Positions 11,691 to 22,480 of a stretch of 64,000 bases of DNA are shown here, piece by piece. Position 1 is the stretch's first letter. The number at the start of each line of letters is the position of its first letter. The notes under the pieces are model-generated. The model saw only the letters and a list, made by a program, of their open reading frames with translations. It was not told the origin of the DNA and searched no databases. This DNA is from Leuctra nigra. Taxonomy: Eukaryota; Arthropoda; Insecta; Plecoptera; Leuctridae. The stretch is from contig OW203768.1 in NCBI GenBank assembly GCA_934045905.1, positions 6,104,316 through 6,168,315 of the forward strand, written 5' to 3'. The position numbers and the translations under genes are program-made.

Positions 11691-11965
11691 AAGTAAGTCT
11701 GGTTCCGAAGCCTGCTTGCGGCTGCTAGGTGCAAGCAAGGTGCAAGTGCAGTATGTATATGACTCTAGAGTGTCTGGTTCTCCGCGGCGGCTGCGTGCAC
11801 CTGTCTAGACGTAGTCGGCCAGACAGCCACGTGAGGTGTGCACGTCATCGTAGAAACTGGTCTTGGAAAAGAGGTTTCGAACACGTGGTGGGCCGTGGCG
11901 GTGGGGGTTTGGCGACCGACCGCCGGTGCGCCGCGGATGCGTTTTCGGGAAAGTGAAAACTTCAC
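11690..11965. promoter_or_regulatory. GC-rich island without recognised gene
   Basis: A CpG-rich block just downstream of candidate exon A. It has two CACGTG E-boxes (about 11828 and 11882) and GGGAAAGTGAAAACTT (about 11949), similar to interferon-stimulated/IRF elements (GAAANNGAAA). Open frames on both strands lack known motifs. It may be a second promoter or intronic enhancer; this is inference. Confidence 0.3.
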
Positions 11966-12009
11966 CGAAAAGAAAATAGATTGTATGATATATTTTTCTT
12001 TTTTGTCTG

Positions 12010-12254
12010 GGGCTTAACGTCGCACTGTTCTGCAGCGAGGCTAATGGCGAATGGCGTGAAGAGTAGGTATAAGGATGGAAAGTGGGAATGAGGCGGTCGT
12101 GGCCTGTAAGTAGGGTACCTTCCCAGCATTTGCCTGTCGACTGAGGGAAAACCACGTAAAAAAAACCCAGTCAGGAAGGACGGCCGCGGGAATCGAACCC
12201 GGGCCTCCGGATTACAAGTTCAGAGCGTTAACCACTCAGCCAACCTGTTCCGTT
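12010..12254 (-). mobile_element. tRNA-derived SINE, copy 2 (best preserved)
   Basis: Read on the - strand: a head with TGGCTGAGTGGTTAACGCTC (A box), a GGGTTCGATTCCCGCGG B-box, then the CCTCAGTCGACAGGCAAATG and GGAAGGTACCCTACTTACAG blocks. The end is ...GCAGAACAGTGCGACGTTAA. The near-perfect tRNA promoter boxes make this a good consensus for the family. Confidence 0.85.
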
Positions 12255-12914
12255 CATATTTTTGAATTCTTTAGTTTAGAATGTTTTTATTACAGTTCAA
12301 AGTTTAGATTTTATGAAACGTTCGATTTCTTAATTATTCCCAACATTTTGGAGCATTTCTACTTCGAATTTATGTTCGATTCCATACGGCAAATTCTAAT
12401 ATACTTTTAAATGTCACCAGATCATAACATTATGTACTACCTAATGAAACCTATTCAAAGAGGAGACGATATTTTTTTCGCCCTATGCGGGATGATGAAG
12501 AAAGAAGTGGCCACAGACAGCCACAAGTGTAATTTACACCTTTTCGTTGTGAATATCTCAACCATAACTAATGTGTTACATTTGCATCAATCCATCTATC
12601 TTCTAAATTGAATAACTGTATGATTATATTTATAGCCAATTATCTGTTTATTGCTACAACACATTTTTTTCAGCACTAATTGAAATGTTTCGGCAGACGT
12701 TCTAATTTTTTTTAAAAGTACCTACTCAAAAAATCGAAATTAAACGGTCGCTTTTGCTCCCAAAATAATTTTTATTTCAATGACATTGGGCGTCACACTT
12801 CTTCGAATAAGTTCACGTGTTACCATTTATTTATCATATCGCAAGGCAACTCCGAAATTACACAATTCCCCGGCTAATCCATAAAAAAATGCGAGTAAAT
12901 AACAACTTCTCAGT
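12255..12914. other. Non-coding stretch
   Basis: AT-rich. The open frame at 12411-12611 has no recognisable similarity. Nothing else is supported. Confidence 0.4.
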
Positions 12915-14790
12915 ATTCAATTCAATTTCAATTCAATTTATTGGTCTGCTTTAAATTTACATTTGGTGGCAAACAACACTTCATATCAATTCGTCGTACA
13001 TAATATCAAACGGATAGATGCGAGTATATCTATGACATATTCTGACATCTCTGACAGAGTTACAACACCATAAATGGATAGATAAATGCGAATGTTCTAT
13101 GACACCTTAAAACTACGGAAATACCTATGCTTTCAGATAAATAGACATAAACAGATAGATAGATAAAATGATAGACAACTAATCATTATGAATACCTCCT
13201 AATAATAAATTTGAACTTGGAAATATTTTTCTTTTCTTTAATCATTGCAGCAGCTAGTTTGATTGTGGTGGTGATTTTGTCGCCTGTGGTTGACAGATTT
13301 CTTCTTTCTAGCTGTTCTTTAAGTTCCTTGGGTTGAAGGTCTTCGAAAAGTATCTGCTCAATGGAGCAATTGGAGTCAGTTTCATCATCATCCTTTTCCA
13401 TGAGTACTTCTAACATTGCTTTGAATTCTAATATTGAATCCGGAAGATTTTTTAATGGCATCGAGTTCCATATGCGGATGCCCCTGCCAAGAAGGGAATG
13501 AAGACCTGGAGTGGTGACGTATCTCGGCAAACCAATCTTGTAATGGTGATCCTGTCTGCCCCCAGTGCGTTGTGGCAATGGTAGATGACTCCGCAGATCC
13601 GCCCAGCCTGGGTGGTTTGTTACGGCTTTGTACATACCGCACATGAGGGCTTTGTTTCTGCGGGTGGACAGAGGTTCCCACTTAAGGTGCTCCTGTAGCA
13701 ATGTGTTACTTGTAAACCTATCAAAGTTCCAACTTACAAATCTGGCAGCTTTACGTTGTACTTTGTTTATCAGGTCGATGTGATTTTGTTGATGTGGTGA
13801 CCATATTATACTGCCGTACTCAAGGAGAGGCCGAACAATTGAAAGGTATGCCTTCTCTCGGGCAAGAACTGACCCACCTTTAAGATTGCGCATCACAAAA
13901 TACAGAACTTTAAATGATTTTGATACAATATTTCTTATATGGTTATCCCATGAAAGCCTAGAACTGAATGTTATTCCTAGATATTTACATGTGCTGGACT
14001 TTGGGATTACTACATTATCTATTTTGTATACATAGTCTATTGATCTTGTACTGGACAAATTGAATGATACAAATTGTGTTTTTTTAACATTTAACCTCAT
14101 GCCATTTGCTTCTATCCATAACAAAGTAGTATTTACATTCTCTTGAAGGGTAACACAATCAGCGATGTCTGTTACTTCCTGGTACAAGATACAATCATCA
14201 GCGTATAACCTAATATTACATGGAGCATTGTCTGCAATATCATTTATGAACACAAGGAACAATAGTGGTCCTAAAACACTTCCCTGGGGAACACCGGAAT
14301 TTACTGGAGTTGAGTCAGATAATATGTCCTCCACACGCACCCGTTGAGACCGGTTTGTAAGATATTCACGTATCCACTTGACAACCCGCATATCCACATT
14401 AGGAATGTTTTCAATCTTAACCATGAGCTTGTCGTGTGGGACAACATCAAAAGCTTTTGCCATGTCCAGTAGCAATGCATCCACCTGCCCACCTCTGTCT
14501 AATACAGTAGTCACGTTTTGGACAAGACCTGCCAGGCTCGAGTCACACGAATACCCCGGACGGAATCCAAATTGGCAATCAGACAAAAAGTTGATCTTTT
14601 CCCATAGGATCCTGAGGTATTTGCAGATCAGGTGTTCAAAGATTTTACATGAAATACAAGTTAGGCTGATCGGTCGATAATTTACGGGGCTGCTCCGCTT
14701 TCCACCTTTGAATACAGGTACAATAATGCCTTTGAATACAATAATGCTACGAAATGTAGCTTCTCCGCTTTTTCCTTGGCTACACGTCAT
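12915..14790 (-). mobile_element. CR1-like non-LTR retrotransposon, 5'-truncated
   Basis: The element spans the reverse transcriptase ORF (14790-13186) plus a 3' tail on the left. The tail ends in a short ATTGA-type repeat (about 12915-12942), a common end for CR1-like elements. The endonuclease part is missing: the coding sequence begins just before the first reverse transcriptase block, a typical 5' truncation from incomplete target-primed reverse transcription. A near-duplicated TATTCAAAGGCATTATTGTA/TGTATTCAAAGG pair lies at the broken 5' end. Confidence 0.85.
13186..14790 (-). CDS. Reverse transcriptase of CR1-like retrotransposon (partial)
   Basis: 534 residues. In order: VPVFKGG and NYRPISL (RT block 1), FGFRPGYSC (block 2), LLLDMAKAFDVV (block 3, catalytic Asp), GVPQGSVLGPLLFLVFINDI (block 4), LYADD (catalytic YADD box, block 5) and CKYLGI (block 7). 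The thumb-like region holds LLEYGSIIWSPHQ and IDLINKVQRKAARF, typical of Jockey/CR1-group elements. The last 50 residues (about 13240-13345) contain LQPKELKEQLERRNLSTTG, which resembles a SAP DNA-binding motif. The polymerase would copy its own RNA at a nicked target, but the endonuclease is lost, so this copy cannot act alone. No stop interrupts the 534 codons, so the insertion may be fairly young. Confidence 0.9.
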   Translation of the reverse strand: MTCSQGKSGEATFRSIIVFKGIIVPVFKGGKRSSPVNYRPISLTCISCKIFEHLICKYLRILWEKINFLSDCQFGFRPGYSCDSSLAGLVQNVTTVLDRGGQVDALLLDMAKAFDVVPHDKLMVKIENIPNVDMRVVKWIREYLTNRSQRVRVEDILSDSTPVNSGVPQGSVLGPLLFLVFINDIADNAPCNIRLYADDCILYQEVTDIADCVTLQENVNTTLLWIEANGMRLNVKKTQFVSFNLSSTRSIDYVYKIDNVVIPKSSTCKYLGITFSSRLSWDNHIRNIVSKSFKVLYFVMRNLKGGSVLAREKAYLSIVRPLLEYGSIIWSPHQQNHIDLINKVQRKAARFVSWNFDRFTSNTLLQEHLKWEPLSTRRNKALMCGMYKAVTNHPGWADLRSHLPLPQRTGGRQDHHYKIGLPRYVTTPGLHSLLGRGIRIWNSMPLKNLPDSILEFKAMLEVLMEKDDDETDSNCSIEQILFEDLQPKELKEQLERRNLSTTGDKITTTIKLAAAMIKEKKNISKFKFIIRRYS

Positions 14791-15282
14791 GATTTCCCGA
14801 ACCGACTAAGTACTAAATGACGACAATTACCGTCTGCACTGTGCAATGCGAGTACTAGTGAGTTGTTGGTGACCTTGGTTAAGACGTGATTACTTCATAT
14901 CTTGACTTTCTGAAGGATATTTCGATTCAGACGGCTGATATGAAATCCAAATTAAACATGCACAATCACGAATCATGTGAGCGTTTTTTACGATATGCAG
15001 GCTGTCAGATGCTATGAAATTTTAATTCGTTTTTTCATTGCGTGGCATATTTCAGTACTTCAGAGACAAAAGGCCGGAAGTCCATTTTCTCGATTTTGCA
15101 TTGCACACTTTTGGAATTTATTGCCATTTAACTGCAGTCAACAAATACACTTATGAACAGTGACACATTGTTATGAACTTTGATTTGGATGAAGACAGAA
15201 TTACTGGTTTTTGATCTCACCTCAAGAATCATTGAAATTGACTTCCGACCTTCTACCGCCTGAGTTAGAGATTATTTATGGA
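14791..15282. other. Non-coding stretch
   Basis: No ORF, hairpin or repeat recognised. Confidence 0.4.
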
Positions 15283-15480
15283 AGGTGTTTAACGTTGCAC
15301 TGTTCTACAACTAGGCTAATGGCGAGACATAATGACTGTTATGAATGATGAAAAGGAGGTGATGAAGGCTAATGAATGGTTGGTGGCAAGGAGGGGGTCG
15401 TGGTCTGTCAGTAAGAAACCATAATAGTATTTGTATCTCAGTCTCGACTGAGGAAAACCATGATAAAAAGCATCACGTGT
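15283..15480 (-). mobile_element. tRNA-derived SINE, copy 3 (body only)
   Basis: The reverse complement matches the 3' two-thirds of the SINE family: GTTTAACGTTGCACTGTTCT, TAGGCTAATGGCGA and the CTCGACTGAGGAAAACC block. The tRNA-like head is missing or eroded, so this is a decayed copy. Confidence 0.7.
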
Positions 15481-17205
15481 ATACAAATAATGAATTTAAT
15501 CTTGAAAACTACAACATACGTATATATCAAGTAAACATGTTTATGGTAAGCTTTGGTTTCACTTGTGGCCGACTTTTCTGAATTTTTCTCTTGATTTTCC
15601 TCATGTGAAGGTAAGGTCAGAAGTCTGGATACTACAATTTCTTCTTCCCACATCCTTCCGCATCCATTATGCCAATCTTCCTATAGTGATCAATCACAAT
15701 CTCACCAGCCATCTACACGTATATAAACCCACTTTTAGAACGACATTTCCATTTCTTCACACCGATAGATTGTAACTACGCCAGCATTTACCTCGTCAAA
15801 ACATGACCTGGTCTGGGCTCGAACCGAGTGTCTAGCAGACATATCCTTATGCTTATCAGAGTTGTTATCAACTGTCTAGTACTATTTTTACTGGCGCTAT
15901 CAGACTATTGATAATGTGTTATCAGGGATTAGTAGGAATGCAGAGTAGGCTTTATGTAGAGCAGCAGGAGAGTTTGTAAACACAAAGTCTGGTCGAAAAA
16001 AGATGATATTCTATGATTTCATTTTTGATGGAAAGGAAACTGAATATGGACATTTTTGTTTCCAATGTTTATGTCTTACCTAAAATCAAATTACCGAAAT
16101 GGGAATCCGATTCTTTTTCGTCGGATATGGCTTACAGAATAGGGGCCCGTTTTCCGATCAGCGTTTGCGCTTTTCGCGAGATAAATTCAACATTTTCTTG
16201 CCACAGTCACAAGTTACAGTACCTACTGACTCAGTGATTCATCAGTGTGAGGTTATCTTCATGCATCAGATTACTATTGCTTTTTGTTCTACCCAAGACC
16301 TATGCTGCATTTCTGACGTATATTTGAAGATATTTCGTATAATAGTTTTAGCTTTATTTTAGTTATGAGTTGGTAGAAGTGAAAATACAGATAATATGGT
16401 ATCAAAACATGAGTTTAAAGTACTTCTTATCTCAACGCCAGACAAAACTGGTAACATTTTAACAATTATCGCACATTAGCACCTAAACGGCTCACAAAAA
16501 CTAAATAAGCGAAGAAGTGAAATTTTTGTTCTCAATAAAGATAAAACGGTGTGTCCAAAATTTATCGTTTTTGTATCGGTATCTAGATACATAAACAATT
16601 ATTTCGTCAGATATTTCCCAAAAATATACATTTCATTCTAAAACGTTTCTTGCTAAGATTGCTGTATTTTGAAAATCAATGATAAATGTGAAGTTTTCTA
16701 TCATTTTAGTTCAGTGGACTCGTGTTTTAGTAAAGAAAACTAAATAATTTTACTTATTCCTAGACAAATTTGATAGAATGCGTTTCACGATACAATTAAT
16801 TCATTTTTCGCATCTTCTTTGTTTTCATGCCGATAAAATTGCAAAAACAAGGAACATAATAAAAAATTAAATTGTATACATATAAAATTGCATCAAATAT
16901 TTTCAGAATTTTTGATAGGAGGGACATAAATCTGACTGTTAAAATGAAGAATGACGAACCTTCAAACTGTGGCATTGAGTGCCATAGAAGTGGAACGTTT
17001 CTCTTCGCAACAGATTCGCGTGTGTAGTTATAATATTATTCAGGTGTCGTCCACTCTGTGAATGCATCGGCACGAAGAGTTCTTTGTCTAATGTGACGTC
17101 TATGCGTAGAGTTGAGCCGCAATTATATGACATACGCGATTCAGAGCGGATTATTCCATCGGAATGGCTCTTCATACTTCACTTGTGTGCGACCATTCAG
17201 ACACT
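15481..17205. other. Non-coding stretch
   Basis: AT-rich. At about 15800-15860 a GGGCTCGAACCGAGTG block on the complement resembles a degenerate tRNA B-box, but no full tRNA folds. The short open frames have no recognised similarity. Confidence 0.4.
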
Positions 17206-17211
17206 GCCAGC

Positions 17212-17600
17212 ATAAAGGGGAGGATTTCCAGGGGAAATGCTGTTACCAAAGTCCGAAAAGCTTATGAGATAATGAATGAATATGTTGTTAGATGCATACG
17301 TTTTCGAGATTTGACCCAACACAGTTTTTTAATTTCCAAATAAATCCGCATGTATGCACGTTTCTGCTGGCCCTTCAACTGACCCTTAGACTTTTGAGAT
17401 TAGCATAAAGTGACGGGATTTTAAGGGGGAAAGCTTGAACCAAAAGTCTGTCAAGCTTAAAATATAATGAATAGATATGTTGTTAGGATGCATACATTTT
17501 AGAGATTTCCTCCACAGCGCGATGTAGAAGATTTTTTTTTATCAAAATTAAATTCCTAAATAGATCAGCACATGCAAGTTTCAGCTGTCCTTTCGAGTGT
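17212..17600. repeat. Diverged tandem pair, unit about 195 bp
   Basis: Two copies (about 17212-17405 and 17406-17600). They share CATAAAG(G/T)G, TAATGAAT(G/A)(A/G)ATATGTTGTTAG, GCATACNTTTTNGAGATTT and GTTTC(T/A)GCTG(G/T)CC. Non-coding; origin unknown. Confidence 0.65.
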
Positions 17601-18077
17601 TCTATCTCTATACCAGACAAAAACGCATCTACTAATAAGTTATTCTTGACTACACCTTTTTATTTCTTGCTATGGTCTGTTTATTTTTAAAAAATATGCA
17701 GCTACTTTGTAACGTCGATCTTGTTTTTACTTGTTTCGACTGCGGTTTTGCATTCGAGGACCAGGGCCTTCTTGATTCTGAGCCGCCATATTGTGAGTCA
17801 CGCCATGGTGGATACAAGAAATACGTTTGCTGGACTTCGATAAATGAAAGTTAGTTCTGTGAATTATTCTCAGTATTTTCGCTTATATTTGTGGATTAAT
17901 CGCTAGTTTTGCATGTTTGTTGTGTTGAATGGTGATATTAGATATTTTGGGAGCCATTCAAACCATTTTTCCGCGTCAGAATCTGTTTAAAGTATTAGAA
18001 AATAGTTTTATATACTAGGTCTACGAAACCTACCAAGAGACGCTTGTAGCTCATTTGGACTTGAAGTAATGTGAGCA

Positions 18078-19547
18078 ATGAGTGGAATATATAAAGTTTG
18101 GAGTGATGAAGTAAACCGGCTAGATGCCCCTTCAGCTGTAGACAATGTCATAAACATTTCTAGTCAACCCATAGGAGCTTCTATAAATGATTTTTCGTCT
18201 AGTGATGAATCGGACACGGAGCTAATGCAAGTTGAGTCTGCAACCAATGAGATGTCTTTGAACATAGTTCCCGATGGTTTCACGATGGTGACAGGAAATA
18301 AAAGGCGTCGTAATTGTAACGATCGTCCCAGCACACGATCATCTGGGTCAGATGCTTCAGGCCCATCATCCAAGAGAGTGATCAACCTTGTGCGTACGCA
18401 GAACTCATTTGAGCCGCTTGCAAGTGCAAATGATATGGACACGACCCCGATGACGGCGGAGACTTTGCCAGATAAGAAGTATAAAATCCCACCAATAGTG
18501 ATTCAAAATATGAAATCTCATAAGGCATTAGTTGAGTTGCTCTCCGCTGTATGTCCAGAACAAGGGGCATTCATAATCAAACCTGGTCTCGAAGTTTCTC
18601 GAGTAATCATTAGAGATATTACCTCGTACAAACTAATTACCTCCGCCCTAGACTCGACTGAGGGAATAGAGTACTACACGTTTCCAACTGAGCGCACTAG
18701 ATCACAGCGTTTTGTTCTGAGAGGTCTGCCACAATCTGCTGAAACAGAAGACATTCAAGAGGAGCTGAAGCAGCAAGGCTTCAATGTCCGCTCTGTGCGG
18801 CAGATGAAGATGCCTGGAGACAGTACACGTCTTTTGCCCCTTTTTGAATGTACGCTAGTAAGTACGAGTGGTCAGGCTCCAGTGGACCTCAGCCAAATCA
18901 AGAGACTGCTCTACTGCGTGGTCTCCACCGAGGCCCCACGGAGCAAGAAGATTAATGTCATACAATGTTTTAATTGTCAAAGAGTGGGTCATACGGCCAA
19001 ATTTTGTCATCGCCAGCCACGATGTGTTCGATGTGGAGGTGTGCATCAGGTTAAGGAGTGTAAGGAGTCACCAGAAACAGCAAAGTGCTGTAACTGCAAT
19101 CAGCAGCATGCCGCTTGCTACCGAGGATGTGATGTCATCAAGGCAGCAACTCGTCATGCTACTCGAGCCCGACGTCCACAGCAGCAAGATGGCTCTTCTC
19201 CACAGCATGATAACCGAGGGAATACTCAGACGCAACCCACGCCCGTGCCACGAGTCTCATTGGCGCAACCACGGACTTTTGCTTCTGTTTTGAACACTCA
19301 GATAAATCCAGAGCAACCCTCGTCCTCAAACACCACTGCCTTAGAAGAAGCAGAGAGGCCACCCAATGCTCTTCCTGAACTCGTACAACCGGTAGTACCT
19401 CAACAATCAACTATTGATTGGATAGCCCTTATAAACGGCATTGCAATTTTTATAGTTAATATGAACATTCACCCCATCATTACGTCTCTGGCAAGTTTTG
19501 TGCCAACTCTTCTTTTGTCTGTACAAAATCGCAATGCCAGCGATTAA
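18078..19547 (+). CDS. Jockey ORF1: Gag-like nucleic-acid-binding protein
   Basis: 489 residues. The N-terminal third is Ser/Asp-rich and probably disordered. At about residues 205-290 lies the domain that commonly precedes zinc knuckles in Jockey Gag (FVLRGLPQSAETEDIQEEL...MKMPG). Three CCHC-type knuckles follow at about residues 296-350: CFNCQRVGHTAKFC, CVRCGGVHQVKEC and CCNCNQQHAACYRGC. The C-terminus is hydrophobic (IALINGIAIFIVNM). In related elements this protein coats the RNA and brings it to the nucleus or telomere. The start is the ATG at 18078. It overlaps ORF2 by 14 nt. Confidence 0.92.
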   Translation: MSGIYKVWSDEVNRLDAPSAVDNVINISSQPIGASINDFSSSDESDTELMQVESATNEMSLNIVPDGFTMVTGNKRRRNCNDRPSTRSSGSDASGPSSKRVINLVRTQNSFEPLASANDMDTTPMTAETLPDKKYKIPPIVIQNMKSHKALVELLSAVCPEQGAFIIKPGLEVSRVIIRDITSYKLITSALDSTEGIEYYTFPTERTRSQRFVLRGLPQSAETEDIQEELKQQGFNVRSVRQMKMPGDSTRLLPLFECTLVSTSGQAPVDLSQIKRLLYCVVSTEAPRSKKINVIQCFNCQRVGHTAKFCHRQPRCVRCGGVHQVKECKESPETAKCCNCNQQHAACYRGCDVIKAATRHATRARRPQQQDGSSPQHDNRGNTQTQPTPVPRVSLAQPRTFASVLNTQINPEQPSSSNTTALEEAERPPNALPELVQPVVPQQSTIDWIALINGIAIFIVNMNIHPIITSLASFVPTLLLSVQNRNASD

Positions 19548-22173
19548 TTCAATTAATCTAATCATTTGGAATGCTAATAGCATAAGTTCTCGTAAAGACG
19601 AATTACTTCTATTGATGGAATCACGAAATTTAATGGCTGCCCTTGTCTGTGAGACCCATCTTAACCCTAAGGACAAGCTTAAGCTTGCCAATCACTCAGT
19701 GTATAGAACTGATCGTCCAGGAGACAGGAGAGCAGGAGGGACTGCAATCATCATTGACAATCGAGTAAGTCACTACGAGATTGTTTTACCTGAAACGAAA
19801 TCAATAGAGGCTACCGCTATCCTGCTTTTTACTAAACTGGGTCCACTACGGCTTATAGCCACGTATTGTCCTCCGCGAACTAAGCTTCTCACAGCAGATA
19901 TAGAAGCATTAATGGACTCGAATTACCCGACTATTCTCGGTGGCGACCTTAATGCTAAGCATACAGCCTGGAACTCGCGAGTTGTCAACGCCAATGGCCG
20001 CACTCTCCTTTCACTCTCCCGTATAAGTGACTTTACTGTGACTGGACCGCAAGAAGCGACACATCTTCATATCCCTACAGGAAGAGCTGATGTTCTTGAC
20101 ATTGCGGTGGTGAAAAATCTGCGACATTCCATTGAATTAGAAACACTTTTAGAATTGTCTTCAGATCATAATCCTGTACTTTTGAGCGTAGGGGACTCAT
20201 ACGAGACCGTTGATCCCATCATTCGATTCAATTACAGAAAAGCAGACTGGGAAAAGTTCAGAGAGCATTTATCAAATAAGTTGGAGAGTGGACCACTTGA
20301 TTCGCATCAGGATATAGATTTAGCAGTAAATAAATTAACGGAAAATATTATGGAAGCAAGAGCGATCAGTGTTCCCATTTGTAATACAAAAAGGTGCACA
20401 ATATTTGATCTTCCACGTGGAATTAAACTGTCAATAGCCACTCGAAACCGTGCACGTAGGAGATGGCAGGCGCTCAGAACACCTGATTTACATGAAGAAT
20501 ATAAGCTCTTAGACAGATCTGTAAAGGAATTAATTCGTCGCCACAGGAGAGAGAGGTGGGAAGATGCTGTAGCCACACTAGAACCAGGGAGTCGTCCACT
20601 CTGGTCCATGGCAAAACGACTGACAAGAAGCAAACAACCAAATCCACCCATTCAAGGTAGTACACACCTTGCATGCAGCCCACATGATAAGGCAGAAGTT
20701 CTAGCAGATTCGCTTCAAAATCAGTTTTCCCCAAACCCGCCGACTAATTCATCAGCACATATCGAGGCTGAAGTAAGAACCCATCTTGCTATACACAAGG
20801 CGCAGGCTGAAGATGATGAAGTCGTTCTCTGCTCTATGGACGAAGTAATTATATATCTAAATGAACTTGCAAATGGCAAGGCACCTGGTATTGACGAGAT
20901 CACAAACACGATTCTTAAAGAACTTCCTATACCTGCCGGTGAACGTATCCTTGAAATATTTAATGCCAGTCTCCGTCTTCAACACTTCCCCACCCAATGG
21001 AAAGTAGCCAAAGTCATTGTGTTCCCGAAAGCGGGAAAGAATCTTCGTGACCCTGCAAATTACCGGCCGATTAGTCTCCTCTCATCACTATCAAAGCTTT
21101 TTGAAAAGGTCCTTCATGCTCGAATTAGAGGCCACGCAAACGCTACAAAGCTGCTGATCAATGAGCAGTTTGGCTTTCGACAGAAGCATTCAACAACACA
21201 TCAGCTTCTACGTGTGGTTGACAAGATAAACGATGGATTTAAAAAGCTGAAAGGAACTGGTATAGTTTTCCTGGACGTTGCTAAAGCATTTGATAGAGTT
21301 TGGCATGAAGGCCTACTACAAAAACTAATTAAATATCAATTCCCCAACTACTTAATCAATATCATCCACTCCTATTTAAATCAAAGATCCTTCACCGTAC
21401 ACATCAACGGTGCCTGTTCTTCAGCGAGGCCTATTCTGGCTGGAGTTCCTCAGGGATCTATCATTAGCCCCATCCTCTTCAACATCTTCACCAATGACAT
21501 CCCAACTAACATTCCGGACACCGAAGTAGCTTTCTATGCTGACGATGCCGCAGTCATCTGCCAATCTATGGCATCTAATCAACTTGGCCCGCCTCTGCAA
21601 AAAGCATTAGACGTACTCAGCCACTGGTATACAGAGAACCGTATAGCCCTAAATTCATCTAAGACAGAGGCAACACTCTTCACCAAGCGACGGAAATTTC
21701 AACCCCCTACCATAAACATCTCTGGTACAGATGTCTCCTGGTCTCCCAGCAATGTTTACCTGGGTGTCACCCTGGATGCCAAGCTCTCCTGGAAGGCCCA
21801 CGCTGAGAAGATTGCCAGCAAGGCCAACGGGAAGACGGCGGCGCTGTTCCCACTGCTCAAAAGCAAATCCATGCCGCTCACCAGCAAGCTGCTTCTTATC
21901 CAGAGCGTCATCGTGCCCACACTGACGTACGCCTCACCAGTGTGGTACGAGAGGACTTCAGCGGGAGCGAGAACAATGCTGCAGAGGGTGCAGAACAGGG
22001 CCCTCAAGATCGCCCTGCGCACTCCGATGTTCACCCGGACGAAGAGCATACACCAAGATATAGGATTTGCCTATCTCCACGAAGTCATGGAAAATCAGAG
22101 AGAGTCGTTCTACGCAGCACTCGGAGACCATGGAAATCCACTAATCAGCAGACTGGCTGATGTAACTTCCTAA
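19534..22173 (+). CDS. Jockey ORF2: endonuclease and reverse transcriptase
   Basis: 879 residues from the ATG at 19534, which lies inside the end of ORF1 in the +1 frame. This arrangement suggests termination-reinitiation or leaky scanning. The N-terminal apurinic-type endonuclease has IIWNANSI, CETHL, GGTAIII, LGGDLNAKHTAW and the catalytic SSDHNPV box. The reverse transcriptase has NYRPISLLSSLSKLFEKVL, FGFRQKHST, FLDVAKAFDRVWH, GVPQGSIISP and FYADDAA (YADD catalytic pair). The C-terminal region has YLGVTLDAKLSW, LTYASPVW and LQRVQNRALKIA. The enzyme nicks the target and primes cDNA synthesis there. The length is close to that of complete Jockey ORF2 proteins, and all catalytic motifs are present. 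Confidence 0.95.
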   Translation: MPAINSINLIIWNANSISSRKDELLLLMESRNLMAALVCETHLNPKDKLKLANHSVYRTDRPGDRRAGGTAIIIDNRVSHYEIVLPETKSIEATAILLFTKLGPLRLIATYCPPRTKLLTADIEALMDSNYPTILGGDLNAKHTAWNSRVVNANGRTLLSLSRISDFTVTGPQEATHLHIPTGRADVLDIAVVKNLRHSIELETLLELSSDHNPVLLSVGDSYETVDPIIRFNYRKADWEKFREHLSNKLESGPLDSHQDIDLAVNKLTENIMEARAISVPICNTKRCTIFDLPRGIKLSIATRNRARRRWQALRTPDLHEEYKLLDRSVKELIRRHRRERWEDAVATLEPGSRPLWSMAKRLTRSKQPNPPIQGSTHLACSPHDKAEVLADSLQNQFSPNPPTNSSAHIEAEVRTHLAIHKAQAEDDEVVLCSMDEVIIYLNELANGKAPGIDEITNTILKELPIPAGERILEIFNASLRLQHFPTQWKVAKVIVFPKAGKNLRDPANYRPISLLSSLSKLFEKVLHARIRGHANATKLLINEQFGFRQKHSTTHQLLRVVDKINDGFKKLKGTGIVFLDVAKAFDRVWHEGLLQKLIKYQFPNYLINIIHSYLNQRSFTVHINGACSSARPILAGVPQGSIISPILFNIFTNDIPTNIPDTEVAFYADDAAVICQSMASNQLGPPLQKALDVLSHWYTENRIALNSSKTEATLFTKRRKFQPPTINISGTDVSWSPSNVYLGVTLDAKLSWKAHAEKIASKANGKTAALFPLLKSKSMPLTSKLLLIQSVIVPTLTYASPVWYERTSAGARTMLQRVQNRALKIALRTPMFTRTKSIHQDIGFAYLHEVMENQRESFYAALGDHGNPLISRLADVTS

Positions 22174-22480
22174 CTCTTGACTCCTATAGTCTAAATTTGT
22201 GTCAATGTTTTACAATTTTTATAATTTCCAAATGTCATGACAGAGTTATGTACAAACATTATGTGTACGGTATCTGAAAATTCAGGCACTACAAGTATGT
22301 AGTAGCCAACAAGAGCGAAGAATTGCTGGACTTCTGCGGAGAATAGTGCATCTTTCTCCGACTTCCCCTATCGTACATGTCCTTTGTAACCCGTTTACAT
22401 ACCTTGCTTCTGATCCAGACTAAACGATTTTGTTCGATATGTTTTCGTTTAATAAATTATCTATAGTTAGCTCTACATTT

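Larger units (their letters stand above)
18000..22480 (+). mobile_element. Jockey-clade non-LTR retrotransposon with both ORFs intact
   Basis: Contains ORF1 (18078-19547) and ORF2 (19534-22173) without stops or frameshifts. A short 5' untranslated region and a 3' region of roughly 300 bp with AATAAA near 22450 follow. The exact ends are not fixed: I could not find a clear target-site duplication or poly(A) tail, so the outer coordinates are approximate. The intact frames suggest recent insertion and possible activity. Confidence 0.85.
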
